Assembly: GCF_003568665.1 (NCBI RefSeq)
Contig: NZ_QXMH01000001.1
Location: 2,232,001-2,296,000 of the forward strand
DNA length: 64,000 nt
Direction of reading: 5' to 3'
Source: Chitinophaga alhagiae
GTDB taxonomy: Bacteria > Bacteroidota > Bacteroidia > Chitinophagales > Chitinophagaceae
The position numbers were made by a program, and so were the translations under genes. Below the pieces are notes generated by a model. It did no database searches. It was not told the origin of the DNA and was given only the letters and a program-made list of their open reading frames with translations. Below, piece by piece: positions 16,087 through 23,560 of this stretch (positions are counted from its first letter, which is position 1; each line of letters opens with the position of its first letter).

Positions 16087-17055
16087 GTGAAACAGTTCTG
16101 CATTTCCATTGCGCTTTCAGTGATATTTGCCGTTGGCGGTTACGCACAAAACACCCATCGGCTACCGTTGCCTGCGGCTAAGCTCAAAGAAGAACTAGTA
16201 TACGCGATATCACCGGATACGGTCTTCAATGCAGGTGTATTGTTTCATGCGGATAAAATTGCAGGCAAAGAGACAGCTATAATTTGGGTCCATGGATGGA
16301 GCGCCAATTTTTACTCACCTGGATACATTATGATCGGAAGGGCGTTGGCTGAAAGAGGATTTATATCTATCTCGGTCAACACCCGAATGCATGACCTGGC
16401 AAATGTTCAAGGCTATAAGCATAACAGGAGAATAAGAGGAGGTGGATATTGGGGAATAGCAGCAGATGAGGTAAAAGATATAGCCGGCTGGATTGATTTT
16501 GCAGAATTGAAAGGTTTCAAACATGTCATTCTAGTAGGTCACAGCGCGGGATGGGCGGCAGTGAGAAGGTACCAGTCGGAAAAACAAGATGCTCGGGTAA
16601 TTGGGTTGGTTTGTGCCTCGGGTCAAGTCAGCCCGGATACGAGGCCCATTGACTCCTCGCAGTACATACCGGCATCTCGTTACATATCCGGGAATAAGCC
16701 GGATAAACTTATAGAAGATCCCAAACGTTCCTTTCCCTCCTATATTAGTGCTGCAACCTATATGGACATTGTCAATACGCCCCCGGAACAAAAAGACTTT
16801 TTTGGGTGGGCCAACCCGGGACAAGCCGGCATTACAAAAGTTCAATGCCCTATTTTGGTTTTTTATGCAACAAACAATGATGTAGGTAACGAAACAGAAT
16901 TGAAGTCTTTACAGGCACACATCGAACAGCATTTTACAAACGTGAGGTTAACCACAGCAATGATTAAAAATACAGATCACATGTATATGGGCGCATCAGA
17001 ACAGGTGGCTGATACGCTTGTTAACTGGATTGAGGGTATTTTAAATAGAAAATGA
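16087..17055 (+). CDS. Secreted alpha/beta hydrolase
   Basis: Exported serine hydrolase of unknown substrate. It starts with GTG at 16087 and a signal peptide (KQFCISIALSVIFAVGGYAQ). Further on come an oxyanion-type motif WVHGWSANF near residue 62, the nucleophile elbow GHSAGW near residue 156, a late Asp in ATNNDVGNE and the catalytic His in NTDHMYMG. The 322 residues fit the family. Base composition is clearly more AT-rich than the genes to its left, and it directly borders the accessory island, so it may be part of an older insertion. It stands alone with 187 bases of upstream space. Confidence 0.8.
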   Translation: MKQFCISIALSVIFAVGGYAQNTHRLPLPAAKLKEELVYAISPDTVFNAGVLFHADKIAGKETAIIWVHGWSANFYSPGYIMIGRALAERGFISISVNTRMHDLANVQGYKHNRRIRGGGYWGIAADEVKDIAGWIDFAELKGFKHVILVGHSAGWAAVRRYQSEKQDARVIGLVCASGQVSPDTRPIDSSQYIPASRYISGNKPDKLIEDPKRSFPSYISAATYMDIVNTPPEQKDFFGWANPGQAGITKVQCPILVFYATNNDVGNETELKSLQAHIEQHFTNVRLTTAMIKNTDHMYMGASEQVADTLVNWIEGILNRK

Positions 17056-17160
17056 TGAACAAGGAATAAACTAACGAAGCCAATTGATTACGTAGCGCTC
17101 GTTTGAAAGGGGGCTACCCCAACTTACAATTAGGTTATTGACTGGATGGGTTTCGGGTAC

Positions 17161-17272
17161 TAAAAAACCCCTGAAGATCAGAGGTTTTAAGTGCTTTTAC
17201 AGCGAAGATGCGGGGAGCAGGTTACAACTTTCGAACAAATTTGCATCTGATTTGAGAAAGATTATGCATTTT
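17161..17272. repeat. Cassette junction A: degenerate tRNA-end/hairpin copy plus left-end repeat of cassette 1
   Basis: Bases 17161-17220 hold a hairpin (AAAACCCCTGAAG...) and CAGCG...GCGGGGAGCAGG, a diverged version of the hairpin plus tRNA-Ser 3' end found at junctions B and C. Bases 17224-17272 (beginning ACAACTTTCGAAC) match junction B bases 20318-20366 at 42 of 49 positions with no gap. This marks the left boundary of the first cassette. Confidence 0.6.
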
Positions 17273-17313
17273 CTGGAAGAACATGGTATATAATCTAAAG
17301 TATCACTGCCTGT

Positions 17314-17871
17314 TTAAGGTTTGCTGAGTAATTCATATAGCTGTTCTATAACTGCAACTAAAATATTGGTTAGCGGTTGCAGGAGTAGCCGTTGGTGCTC
17401 TTCAAAATGCTTTTCTCCATGTTCCATATTACAACGAACATAATAAATAACCTTCAGAATTGCGATTGCTTTGGTTTCTGCATCAGTAGAATTCAATTCT
17501 GCCCTAAGCTGAATATCTGCATTCCGGTCGCTCTGACCTTGAATCAGTTTTATATGAAATAGTTCCTCTTCTAATATCCAATCAATTGATTCGATGTCAC
17601 TGTCATTATTATTTTTTGACAAATGAGTAAGTAGATTTGAAGCACCTATATACTGCACCACATATTTAGTAGCTTTTTGATTGTCTTCCAGTCTTTTGGG
17701 AAGAACTACTCCTGTTGCTTTCAAAGCAGTAGGAATTTCGTTGTATAGACGGTTGTATGTAGGGTACAAATCCCTAAATCCGTTGAATACGGCACTTAAA
17801 TCATCCTCAACATTAGCAGCCTGCTTTCGCTTCCAACTTTGGTAATAGTCTAAAGTTTCTTGTGATAACAT
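17314..17871 (-). CDS. HEPN-like protein with R-x4-H motif
   Basis: Helical 185-residue protein of no clear named family. The motif RCNMEHGEKH (Arg146, His151) near the C-terminal helix fits the R-x4-6-H signature of HEPN ribonucleases; the preceding helix (ETKAIAILKVIYYV) and following helix (LTNILVAVIEQLYELL) are where HEPN proteins have them. I start at the ATG ending at 17871; the open frame to 17892 would need a TTG. It is the only large minus-strand gene in cassette 1 and has no obvious antitoxin partner next to it. A role as an RNA-cutting abortive-infection effector is inference. Codon use is AT-rich like the rest of the island. Confidence 0.65.
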   Translation of the reverse strand: MLSQETLDYYQSWKRKQAANVEDDLSAVFNGFRDLYPTYNRLYNEIPTALKATGVVLPKRLEDNQKATKYVVQYIGASNLLTHLSKNNNDSDIESIDWILEEELFHIKLIQGQSDRNADIQLRAELNSTDAETKAIAILKVIYYVRCNMEHGEKHFEEHQRLLLQPLTNILVAVIEQLYELLSKP

Positions 17872-18173
17872 ATATATACTATTTAAGGGCAATAAAGATA
17901 ATAAATTTAGGTCTTAGCTATTTCTAAAGCCGCTCATTATCCAGGTTAAATCGCCCCGTAGCCATTGATTTACCCTTTTTCGATGCTTTAAACACTATAT
18001 GTCAGTATAATGATAGTTGGATTTAATATCAAGTGAGAATATATAACCTTCCCAGAAAGAAAAGCGCTTTCTCCGAATGATCAAATAATAGGATTAATGT
18101 TGATTATAATTGCATATTTTTAATAAAAACACATCAGATTAGCAGTTAATTTAGATACTCTACTTATTACAAA

Positions 18174-19322
18174 ATGGCGTTTGATACCAAAATATTGGGA
18201 GAAAAACTTCGTCGCTACAGAGAGCAACTACAGCTTTCTTTAGAGGAAGTTGCAGAAAAAACAGGTATAATAGAATTGCGCCTTCAAAGTTTGGAAGGCG
18301 GATTGATTGAACCTACTGGCGATGAAATATTGATTTTCTCTGATTTTTATAAGCAGGACTATGTTTATTTTATAAGCAACCAACAAAAGGCAGCTTCTGA
18401 ACAGATTGATATTTTATATAGACAATATGGAAGGGATTTCTCGAAAGAGGATAGGTGGGCGATCCAAGAGTTTATGTTTCTTTGCGAATGCGAAGAATTG
18501 GCTTTCAAAGCTACTGAGTTTAATAAAATAGAGTTTGAATTTATTCCTTCTGGTGATTTCTATAAAACTCACGGTCAACTTGCCGCAGCAAAATTACGAG
18601 GCAATTTAGGTTTTCAGCCTATAGTAGCAATACCTAATCCATATCAAGCATTGAGAAAATTGGGAATTCATATTTTTAGACGCAAATTGAGTAATTCGAA
18701 TATATCAGGATTGTTTATCGCCCACCCAGTGGCTGGAAAATGTATTTTAATCAATTACTCAGAGGACATTTATCGCCAAAACTTTACATTGATGCATGAA
18801 ATTGCTCATGCTATTTTCGATTATAAAGAGAATATAAATGTTTCTTATGAGCATTATAAATCTACTCAAAAGTTAGATTTAAGAGAGGTTCGAGCGAATG
18901 AGTTTGCATCATCTTTCCTTATCCCTAAGGAGATTTTTAGTCATGCAAAAGATTTGCAATGGACAGATGAAAATTTTAAACTATTAGCAAAACGGTTACA
19001 AGTCAACGCTGAACCGTTATCCATTGCGATGATGAATGCAGGGGCAATAACATCAATGCAACAAAAATATTTCAAAGCACTTAAACTTAGTGCTTCTGAT
19101 AAGATTGATTCCGAGCTAAAAGACTTGACTCCTAAAATGTATGATGCAAAATCAGAACTTTTGCAAAGAGGAATCAATGATTTTTATGTTAGAAAATGCT
19201 ACGAGGCCTACAATGTAGGTGCTATTTCATCAGGTAGATTGGCAGACATGCTTCTCAGTAATGAGAATGAACTGGTCAATGTTTTAAACCTTTTTAATCT
19301 CCGATTGAGCTATGACAATTGA
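18174..19322 (+). CDS. XRE helix-turn-helix protein with ImmA/IrrE-type zinc metallopeptidase domain
   Basis: Two-domain regulator/protease of 382 residues. Residues 1-60 form a Cro/CI-type helix-turn-helix (LGEKLRRYREQLQLSLEEVAEKTG). The peptidase domain follows, with the zinc motif HEIAH at residues 208-212 in TLMHEIAHAIFDY and a downstream EVRANEFASSFLIP that supplies the third ligand. ImmA-type enzymes cleave repressor or antitoxin proteins. The stop overlaps the start of the PIN gene by 11 bases, which shows tight co-translation. The likely role is an antitoxin or regulator for the PIN nuclease. The 281 bases upstream contain no gene and are AT-rich. Confidence 0.85.
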   Translation: MAFDTKILGEKLRRYREQLQLSLEEVAEKTGIIELRLQSLEGGLIEPTGDEILIFSDFYKQDYVYFISNQQKAASEQIDILYRQYGRDFSKEDRWAIQEFMFLCECEELAFKATEFNKIEFEFIPSGDFYKTHGQLAAAKLRGNLGFQPIVAIPNPYQALRKLGIHIFRRKLSNSNISGLFIAHPVAGKCILINYSEDIYRQNFTLMHEIAHAIFDYKENINVSYEHYKSTQKLDLREVRANEFASSFLIPKEIFSHAKDLQWTDENFKLLAKRLQVNAEPLSIAMMNAGAITSMQQKYFKALKLSASDKIDSELKDLTPKMYDAKSELLQRGINDFYVRKCYEAYNVGAISSGRLADMLLSNENELVNVLNLFNLRLSYDN

Positions 19323-19893
19323 TATTACAAAGTGTATTAAAATAAACATTATCGATAGTTGCGCGATATGGAACTTGCTGTCGTCATTGATCCTATACAA
19401 TAGAATTAAATCTAACGGATTTGACTTTTCGATCACTCAATTTGTAGAATATGAATGTTTGTTTAAGGTAAGATCTAATCCTACTAATCATGATAAAGAG
19501 ATTAGAGAAAGGCTAGAGAAAATCAAGAGAGGCGGAGTATTTCTTACACATCGTCTGTCAATAGACGATTTGCAAGATTCTGATATCGTCAAATATAGCC
19601 AACGTCTAGGAAGAGGCGAGCTTTCATCAATTGCTTTTTGTAAAAAAACTAACCAGGTGTTTCTGACTGATGATCAGAAAGCAAGGAAAATTGCCAAATT
19701 GATTTTGGGAGAGGATAAAACACAAACGGTTCCCCACATAGTAGGATGGCTTTTTTATGAAGGTATTTTGACTGATAGCGATCTAGAGCCTATGATTGAA
19801 GAGCATAAAATATTCGGAAGACCTTTGGAGCAATATTTTCGTTCGGTATATAGTGAAGCTATGAGAATTAAACTAATGACTAAATCAGGCTAA
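19312..19893 (+). CDS. PIN-like domain ribonuclease, probable toxin
   Basis: 193-residue protein with a PIN-like layout of acidic residues: Asp15 in INIIDSCAIWN, Glu45/Glu47 in FVEYECLF, Glu102 in GRGELSSIAF and Asp119/Asp120 in VFLTDDQKARKIA. PIN domains are metal-dependent RNases and often toxins. The gene overlaps the XRE-ImmA/IrrE gene by 11 bases. PIN proteins paired with HTH-ImmA/IrrE proteins occur in other genomes, but the function of such pairs is poorly defined. The C-terminal 45 residues (EEHKIFGRPLEQYFRSVYSE) are helical and may bind the partner. I see no membrane or export signal. Confidence 0.7.
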   Translation: MTIDITKCIKINIIDSCAIWNLLSSLILYNRIKSNGFDFSITQFVEYECLFKVRSNPTNHDKEIRERLEKIKRGGVFLTHRLSIDDLQDSDIVKYSQRLGRGELSSIAFCKKTNQVFLTDDQKARKIAKLILGEDKTQTVPHIVGWLFYEGILTDSDLEPMIEEHKIFGRPLEQYFRSVYSEAMRIKLMTKSG

Positions 19894-19947
19894 TCTTAAA
19901 TAAGTTATAATTACCACTCTAGATATCATTGCCTTTAGGATGATATA

Positions 19948-20145
19948 TTAAGATTCATTCTTTTTCTCGTTGGCTGTTTTGAGATTAATACATTTGGAAA
20001 GTATACGAGCATATCGTCTTATTGATCCTATAACTTCCTCTGGTTGTTCATCAGACAAATTGACTCCTGAAAGTTCTCTTAGCTTTTGTGGGGTAAGTCG
20101 TTCGCGTTTAGGATTTAAGGGTTGAGGATTCTTTGGAGAAGTCAT
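19948..20145 (-). CDS. Small basic hypothetical protein
   Basis: 65 residues from an ATG at 20145, rich in Pro, Arg and Lys at the N-terminus (MTSPKNPQPLNPKRERLTPQ), then a short helix-turn pattern (KLRELSGVNLSDEQPEEVIGSIRRYARIL). The composition looks like a real protein and not a shadow frame. It lies at the right edge of cassette 1, convergent with the PIN gene. It might be an antitoxin or a DNA-binding protein, but I recognise no family. Confidence 0.5.
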   Translation of the reverse strand: MTSPKNPQPLNPKRERLTPQKLRELSGVNLSDEQPEEVIGSIRRYARILSKCINLKTANEKKNES

Positions 20146-20184
20146 AATCCATTTTACATAAAAGATAATTCATTTGAGAACATT

Positions 20185-20366
20185 TCGAACCAGTTAATAA
20201 TTTGATAATTAATTCTTAACAGAAAGTGGGTTGAAAATAGCCAGAATTCTTCGAACCTAAAAAGCCTTCAAATCCAATGACTTGAAGGCTTTTTAAATTT
20301 TCAGCGGGGAGAAGGGGACAACTTTCGAACCTTTTTGCAGCTGATTTGAATAAGATTATGAATTTT
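20185..20366. repeat. Cassette junction B: right-end repeat of cassette 1 and left-end repeat of cassette 2
   Basis: In the 558-base gap between the small gene at 20145 and the toxin at 20704. Bases 20185-20219 match 23561-23595 at 30 of 35. Bases 20251-20307 (hairpin of AAGCCTTCAA type, then TTTTCAGCGG) match 23637-23693 beside the tRNA-Ser gene at 49 of 57. A degenerate tRNA 3' end (GCGGGGAGAAGGGG...TTCGAAC) follows, and 20318-20366 match the left end of cassette 1 (17224-17272). A hybrid of one element's right end with the next element's left end is what tandem integration would leave. Confidence 0.65.
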
Positions 20367-20660
20367 ATTGACAGATATTCTTGGAGTAAGTCAGGACAGT
20401 GAATCAATAACAATGAAATCTGTATATGTTAGGATAGTAATGCTTCCTAATTCTCCTTACGGTCAGAGTTGGGTTAGAACTGAGGGCCCCTTTGTTTTGT
20501 TTGCAGGTGCCAATTGACGCAGAAAGCAAAATTTTAAATTAACATATATGTATAAATATTATTATATAATTGTGTGTAAATAAAATATTTGATCGCTATT
20601 GGCTCTTTCCAAGCTATTTCGACGACGCGAACTGTCGTATAGTTCTTTAAATTTATTATT

Positions 20661-20701
20661 TTAACTTACATTTGATGTTAATTAAAATAAATTTATTTTT
20701 G
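20661..20701 (+). promoter_or_regulatory. Bacteroidota-type promoter of the higBA pair with overlapping inverted repeat
   Basis: TTTG (20671-20674), 19-base spacer, TATTTTTG (20694-20701): a full match to the Bacteroidota -33/-7 consensus. The -7 box ends 2 bases before the GTG start, so the mRNA would be leaderless or nearly so. TTAAC-N11-GTTAA (20661-20681) overlaps the -33 box and is a candidate operator for HigA autoregulation. Confidence 0.75.
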
Positions 20702-20703
20702 TA

Positions 20704-21045
20704 GTGGAAATAACATTTACCGATAAGAAATTCGAAAAACTGGCTAATGATGATCGGATGAGGGTAAAGGAGTTTGGTAAGAACCGGGCTGAGAAGATCA
20801 AGACCAGACTGGCACAATTAAGATTTGCCGATAACCTGGAAGAAGTAAGGCACTTGCCAGGTAATTTTCATGAACTTACCAATAACCGGAAGGGACAATG
20901 GGCTTGCGATTTGGACCAACCGTATAGATTGATTTTTACACCTCATGAAAACCCTATTCCAAATAACGAACATGGCCAGTATGTTTGGATGGAAATCAAA
21001 GGTATAGAAGTTATAGAAATAGTAAACTATCATAAAGAGAAATAA
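20704..21045 (+). CDS. higB: HigB/RelE-family mRNA interferase toxin
   Basis: Type II toxin of the RelE/ParE fold that cuts mRNA on the ribosome when freed from its antitoxin. The 113-residue chain has family features: FTDKKFEKLAND at the start, RAEKIKTRLAQLRFADNLEEV, the conserved PGNFHELTNNRKGQWACDL core, YRLIFTPHEN and the C-terminal VIEIVNYHKEK with the catalytic-type His. The start is GTG at 20704, directly behind a consensus promoter. The stop lies 2 bases before the antitoxin gene, with toxin first as usual for higBA. An alternative ATG at 20758 would remove the first strand and is unlikely. Confidence 0.88.
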   Translation: MEITFTDKKFEKLANDDRMRVKEFGKNRAEKIKTRLAQLRFADNLEEVRHLPGNFHELTNNRKGQWACDLDQPYRLIFTPHENPIPNNEHGQYVWMEIKGIEVIEIVNYHKEK

Positions 21046-21047
21046 TC

Positions 21048-22145
21048 ATGGCCAAACAAAATCAATATTTCCCACAATCAGTTCCGCATCCGGGCGGGAC
21101 CTTAGCGGAGAAACTGGATGAAATGGGTATGGGGCCGAAAGAATTTGCCCTTCGTACCGGGAAGCCTGAAAAAACAATAATTGCCATACTTAAAGGTGAT
21201 AGTTCGATTACACCGGATATGGCGGTGCAGTTTGAGAATGTTACAAAGATTCCTGCAAACTTTTGGATGAACCACCAAAGAGCCTATGATGAATACATTG
21301 CAAGAGAAAAAAGGCAAACTGTTATTCAGAATGCGGTGGCATGGGCAAGGCAGTTTCCCTTGGCAGATATAATAAAGAAGGGCTGGTTGCCTCCGGTAAC
21401 CACGATTCAGGAAAAAACAATGGAAATGCTTGCCTTCTTTGGCTTCTCCAATCACACGGCCTGGGAAGATTATTATTTTAACCAGCAACTTAAAGTAGCT
21501 TTCCGTATATCTCTAGCTCAAACCAACGAACCTTATGCCATATCAGCATGGCTTCGCAAAGGCGAATTGCAAGCGACAGAGTTAGAAGCAAGCGACTATT
21601 CAGAAAAGAAGTTTAAGGAAGCATTACCAGAATTGAAATCAATTATGGCAAATCATCCTAATGGATTCTTTAATCACTTGCAAAGCGTTTGCCTGGAAGC
21701 AGGTGTGAAAGTAGTGTATACTCCTTGTATCAATAAAGCCCCAATAAGTGGTTCAACTCGTTGGCTAAACGATACTCCTCTTATTCAGTTAACTGGTCGG
21801 TATAACCGCAATGATAGCTTTTGGTTCACTTTCTTTCACGAGGCTGGACATATTCTCTTGCACGGTAAAAAGGATATTTTCTTAGAGAAGGTTGAGTATT
21901 CCGATAAAGACCTCATCAAAGAGAAGGAGGCAGATGAATTTGCCATAAAATGGACCTTAACAGAAGATGAAGAGGCAGAGATATTAGCAGCGGCCCCTCT
22001 TAGTGAAGATGATATAAGAAATTTTGCAAGGAAGTTCAATACTCACACGGCGATTATTATTGGGCGGTTGCAACATAAGAAACTGATTCCTTACTCATTG
22101 GGTAGAGAATATTTTGAACCCATAATACTGGATGGAAAGGTCTAA
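21048..22145 (+). CDS. higA: HigA-type antitoxin fused to an ImmA/IrrE zinc peptidase domain
   Basis: 365-residue antitoxin/regulator. The N-terminal 90 residues are a HigA helix-turn-helix: HPGGTLAEKLDEMGMGPKEFALRTG, KTIIAILKGDSSITPDMAVQFE and the typical IPANFWMNHQRAYDEY. The C-terminal part is an ImmA/IrrE-type metallopeptidase with HEAGH at residues 264-268 (FFHEAGHILLHG) and the later acidic ligand region EKEADEFAIKWTL. Plain HigA has about 90-100 residues, so the fusion adds a protease that could remove the antitoxin function under stress, as in other HTH-ImmA proteins. It is translated right after the toxin (2-base gap) and probably represses the promoter upstream of higB. Confidence 0.88.
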   Translation: MAKQNQYFPQSVPHPGGTLAEKLDEMGMGPKEFALRTGKPEKTIIAILKGDSSITPDMAVQFENVTKIPANFWMNHQRAYDEYIAREKRQTVIQNAVAWARQFPLADIIKKGWLPPVTTIQEKTMEMLAFFGFSNHTAWEDYYFNQQLKVAFRISLAQTNEPYAISAWLRKGELQATELEASDYSEKKFKEALPELKSIMANHPNGFFNHLQSVCLEAGVKVVYTPCINKAPISGSTRWLNDTPLIQLTGRYNRNDSFWFTFFHEAGHILLHGKKDIFLEKVEYSDKDLIKEKEADEFAIKWTLTEDEEAEILAAAPLSEDDIRNFARKFNTHTAIIIGRLQHKKLIPYSLGREYFEPIILDGKV

Positions 22146-22196
22146 AATTGCTCTTTTAAAGAAGGTATAACCTCAAACAGAGACAACTCACCCATA

Positions 22197-22217
22197 TTCA
22201 CTCGGATACAGGGTGAA
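22197..22217 (+). promoter_or_regulatory. Inverted repeat upstream of the DUF5343 gene
   Basis: TTCAC-N11-GTGAA, ending 33 bases before the ATG at 22251, in the 105-base gap after higA. A candidate operator for the DUF5343 protein or another island regulator; no consensus promoter box was identified next to it. Confidence 0.35.
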
Positions 22218-22250
22218 CCAGAGTAATAAGTTTAAATCAAACAACTGAAT

Positions 22251-22892
22251 ATGGCAGCAGATATCCCATACTTGAATGCACCTGGCTCAATCGGAAAAAT
22301 CCTTGAGAAAATTAAGGAGGCAAGTACCCCCGAGACTTTCAGTCAAGATTTCTTGAAAACCAAACTTGGTTTCAATGGCGGCAATTACTTGACTTTTATA
22401 CCTTGGGCAAAGAAAGCAGGCTTAGTAAATAGTGATGGCACGCCCACGAGTCTTTATAAACAATTTCGAAATCCTACAACTTCAGCTAAGAGCTTGGGGA
22501 CAGCAATGCGGCAAGCCTATCGTGAATTGTTCTCGCGAAATGAATACTGTAATGAACTTGATAGAAAGGCATTTAAGGGGCTTGTAATGGAAGCTACAGG
22601 CGAAGCTCATGATTCAAAGAAAGTCGAAAATATTGTATCAACTTTCTTTAATGCTAAAGCTCTAGCTGATTTTGATTCTAAGCAAGTAACAATGACTTCA
22701 GAAGGCATAAAAGAATTAAAGACGACAAAGAAAGACGAGCCCGTCCTGCAGCCCCCAATTTCATCTGGTTCAAACAAACAAAGAACTATTGGATTGAACT
22801 ATACAATCAATTTGGTTTTGCCTAAAACTGACGACCCTGCTATATTCAATGCGATATTTAAATCACTAAAAGAGAATTTGCTAAATGAATAA
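22251..22892 (+). CDS. DUF5343 family protein
   Basis: 213-residue protein of a family with no established biochemical role. It shows DUF5343 sequences: an N-terminal YLNAPGSIGKILEKIKEASTPETFS, then LKTKLGFNGGNYLTFIPWAKKAGLVNSDGTPTSLY (winged-helix-like) and FRNPTTSAKSLGTAMRQAYRELF. The last 40 residues (NYTINLVLPKTDDPAIFNAIFKSLKENLL) form a separate segment typical of this family. Its end overlaps the HEPN gene by 8 bases, so the two are translated together. The winged-helix character suggests a DNA-binding regulator or antitoxin for the HEPN protein; this is inference. Confidence 0.75.
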   Translation: MAADIPYLNAPGSIGKILEKIKEASTPETFSQDFLKTKLGFNGGNYLTFIPWAKKAGLVNSDGTPTSLYKQFRNPTTSAKSLGTAMRQAYRELFSRNEYCNELDRKAFKGLVMEATGEAHDSKKVENIVSTFFNAKALADFDSKQVTMTSEGIKELKTTKKDEPVLQPPISSGSNKQRTIGLNYTINLVLPKTDDPAIFNAIFKSLKENLLNE

Positions 22893-23472
22893 CTCGGATA
22901 TTGAATCTAGAATTAGATTATTTACTTTGGCTAATTCATTGACTGAAAATGACTTGGATAAAATCGAAGCAGAGCATAATTTAGACTTAGGCAGAAAGGA
23001 ATTGGTTGAAGTGAAACGCAAAGACTATTACTTGCAATTTAATGCAGATTTTAGAAAAGAAGCTAAAGAAATGGCAGAACACTATGAAGTGTTTTATTGC
23101 CTAGAAAGATCTATTAGATCACTAGTTGTGCAATTGATGAAAGAAAAATATGGAGATAACTGGTGGGAGTTAAAAGTTCCGGCGGCAATAATTTCGAATG
23201 TTGATAATAACATAAAAAGAGAGGAGGAGTCAGGGTTTACTCAACGGTCAGAACTTAAAATTGACTACACAACTTTTGGGGAATTAAGCCAAATAGTATC
23301 AGGGAATTGGGACGCTTTTGCTGATTTGTTCAAGAATCCAAGAGCATTTCAAAAAATTATGAACAGTTTAAACTTGCTACGGGGTCCTATAGCTCATTGT
23401 TGTGCATTAGCTGAAGATGAAATTGTGAGACTTGAAATAACGGTTAAAGATTGGTTTAGGCTTATGGGGTAG
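22885..23472 (+). CDS. Swt1-type HEPN domain protein, probable RNase effector
   Basis: 195-residue helical protein. The region from about residue 60 to 190 matches the HEPN_Swt1 pattern: AEHYEVFYCLERSIRSLVVQLM, a YGDNWWELKVP segment, FGELSQIVSGNWDAF and the catalytic-type motif LNLLRGPIAHCCALAEDE with Arg166 and His171 (R-x4-H). Swt1-type HEPN domains are RNases and occur in toxin and defence proteins. The ATG lies inside the end of the DUF5343 gene (8-base overlap). It is the last gene of cassette 2 before the tRNA-Ser junction. Confidence 0.8.
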   Translation: MNNSDIESRIRLFTLANSLTENDLDKIEAEHNLDLGRKELVEVKRKDYYLQFNADFRKEAKEMAEHYEVFYCLERSIRSLVVQLMKEKYGDNWWELKVPAAIISNVDNNIKREEESGFTQRSELKIDYTTFGELSQIVSGNWDAFADLFKNPRAFQKIMNSLNLLRGPIAHCCALAEDEIVRLEITVKDWFRLMG

Positions 23473-23560
23473 AAGCGAGGAAACCTTTGCATTATAAAAA
23501 GTGGAACTAAAAGGATAGAGCTGTAATTCTCTCAATTTTTTCCCAACTTAATAGAATATA

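Larger units (their letters stand above)
17224..20307. mobile_element. Putative integrase-less cassette 1
   Basis: AT-rich unit of about 3.1 kb between junctions A and B. Its left end matches the left end of cassette 2 and its right end matches the right end of cassette 2. Cargo: a minus-strand HEPN protein, an XRE-ImmA/IrrE protein overlapping a PIN-domain protein, and a small minus-strand protein. No recombinase gene is present, so mobility would need enzymes supplied in trans. The boundaries are inferred from the repeats. Confidence 0.55.

Noticed and set aside
20300..20330. A second tRNA-Ser gene at junction B
   Set aside because: Only a degenerate acceptor and T-loop-like stretch is present; D arm, anticodon arm and variable arm are absent, so it is a remnant.
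20216..20413. 65-codon minus-strand frame in the gap before higB
   Set aside because: It lies across the junction B repeat and hairpin, and its codons follow the repeat and not a protein pattern.
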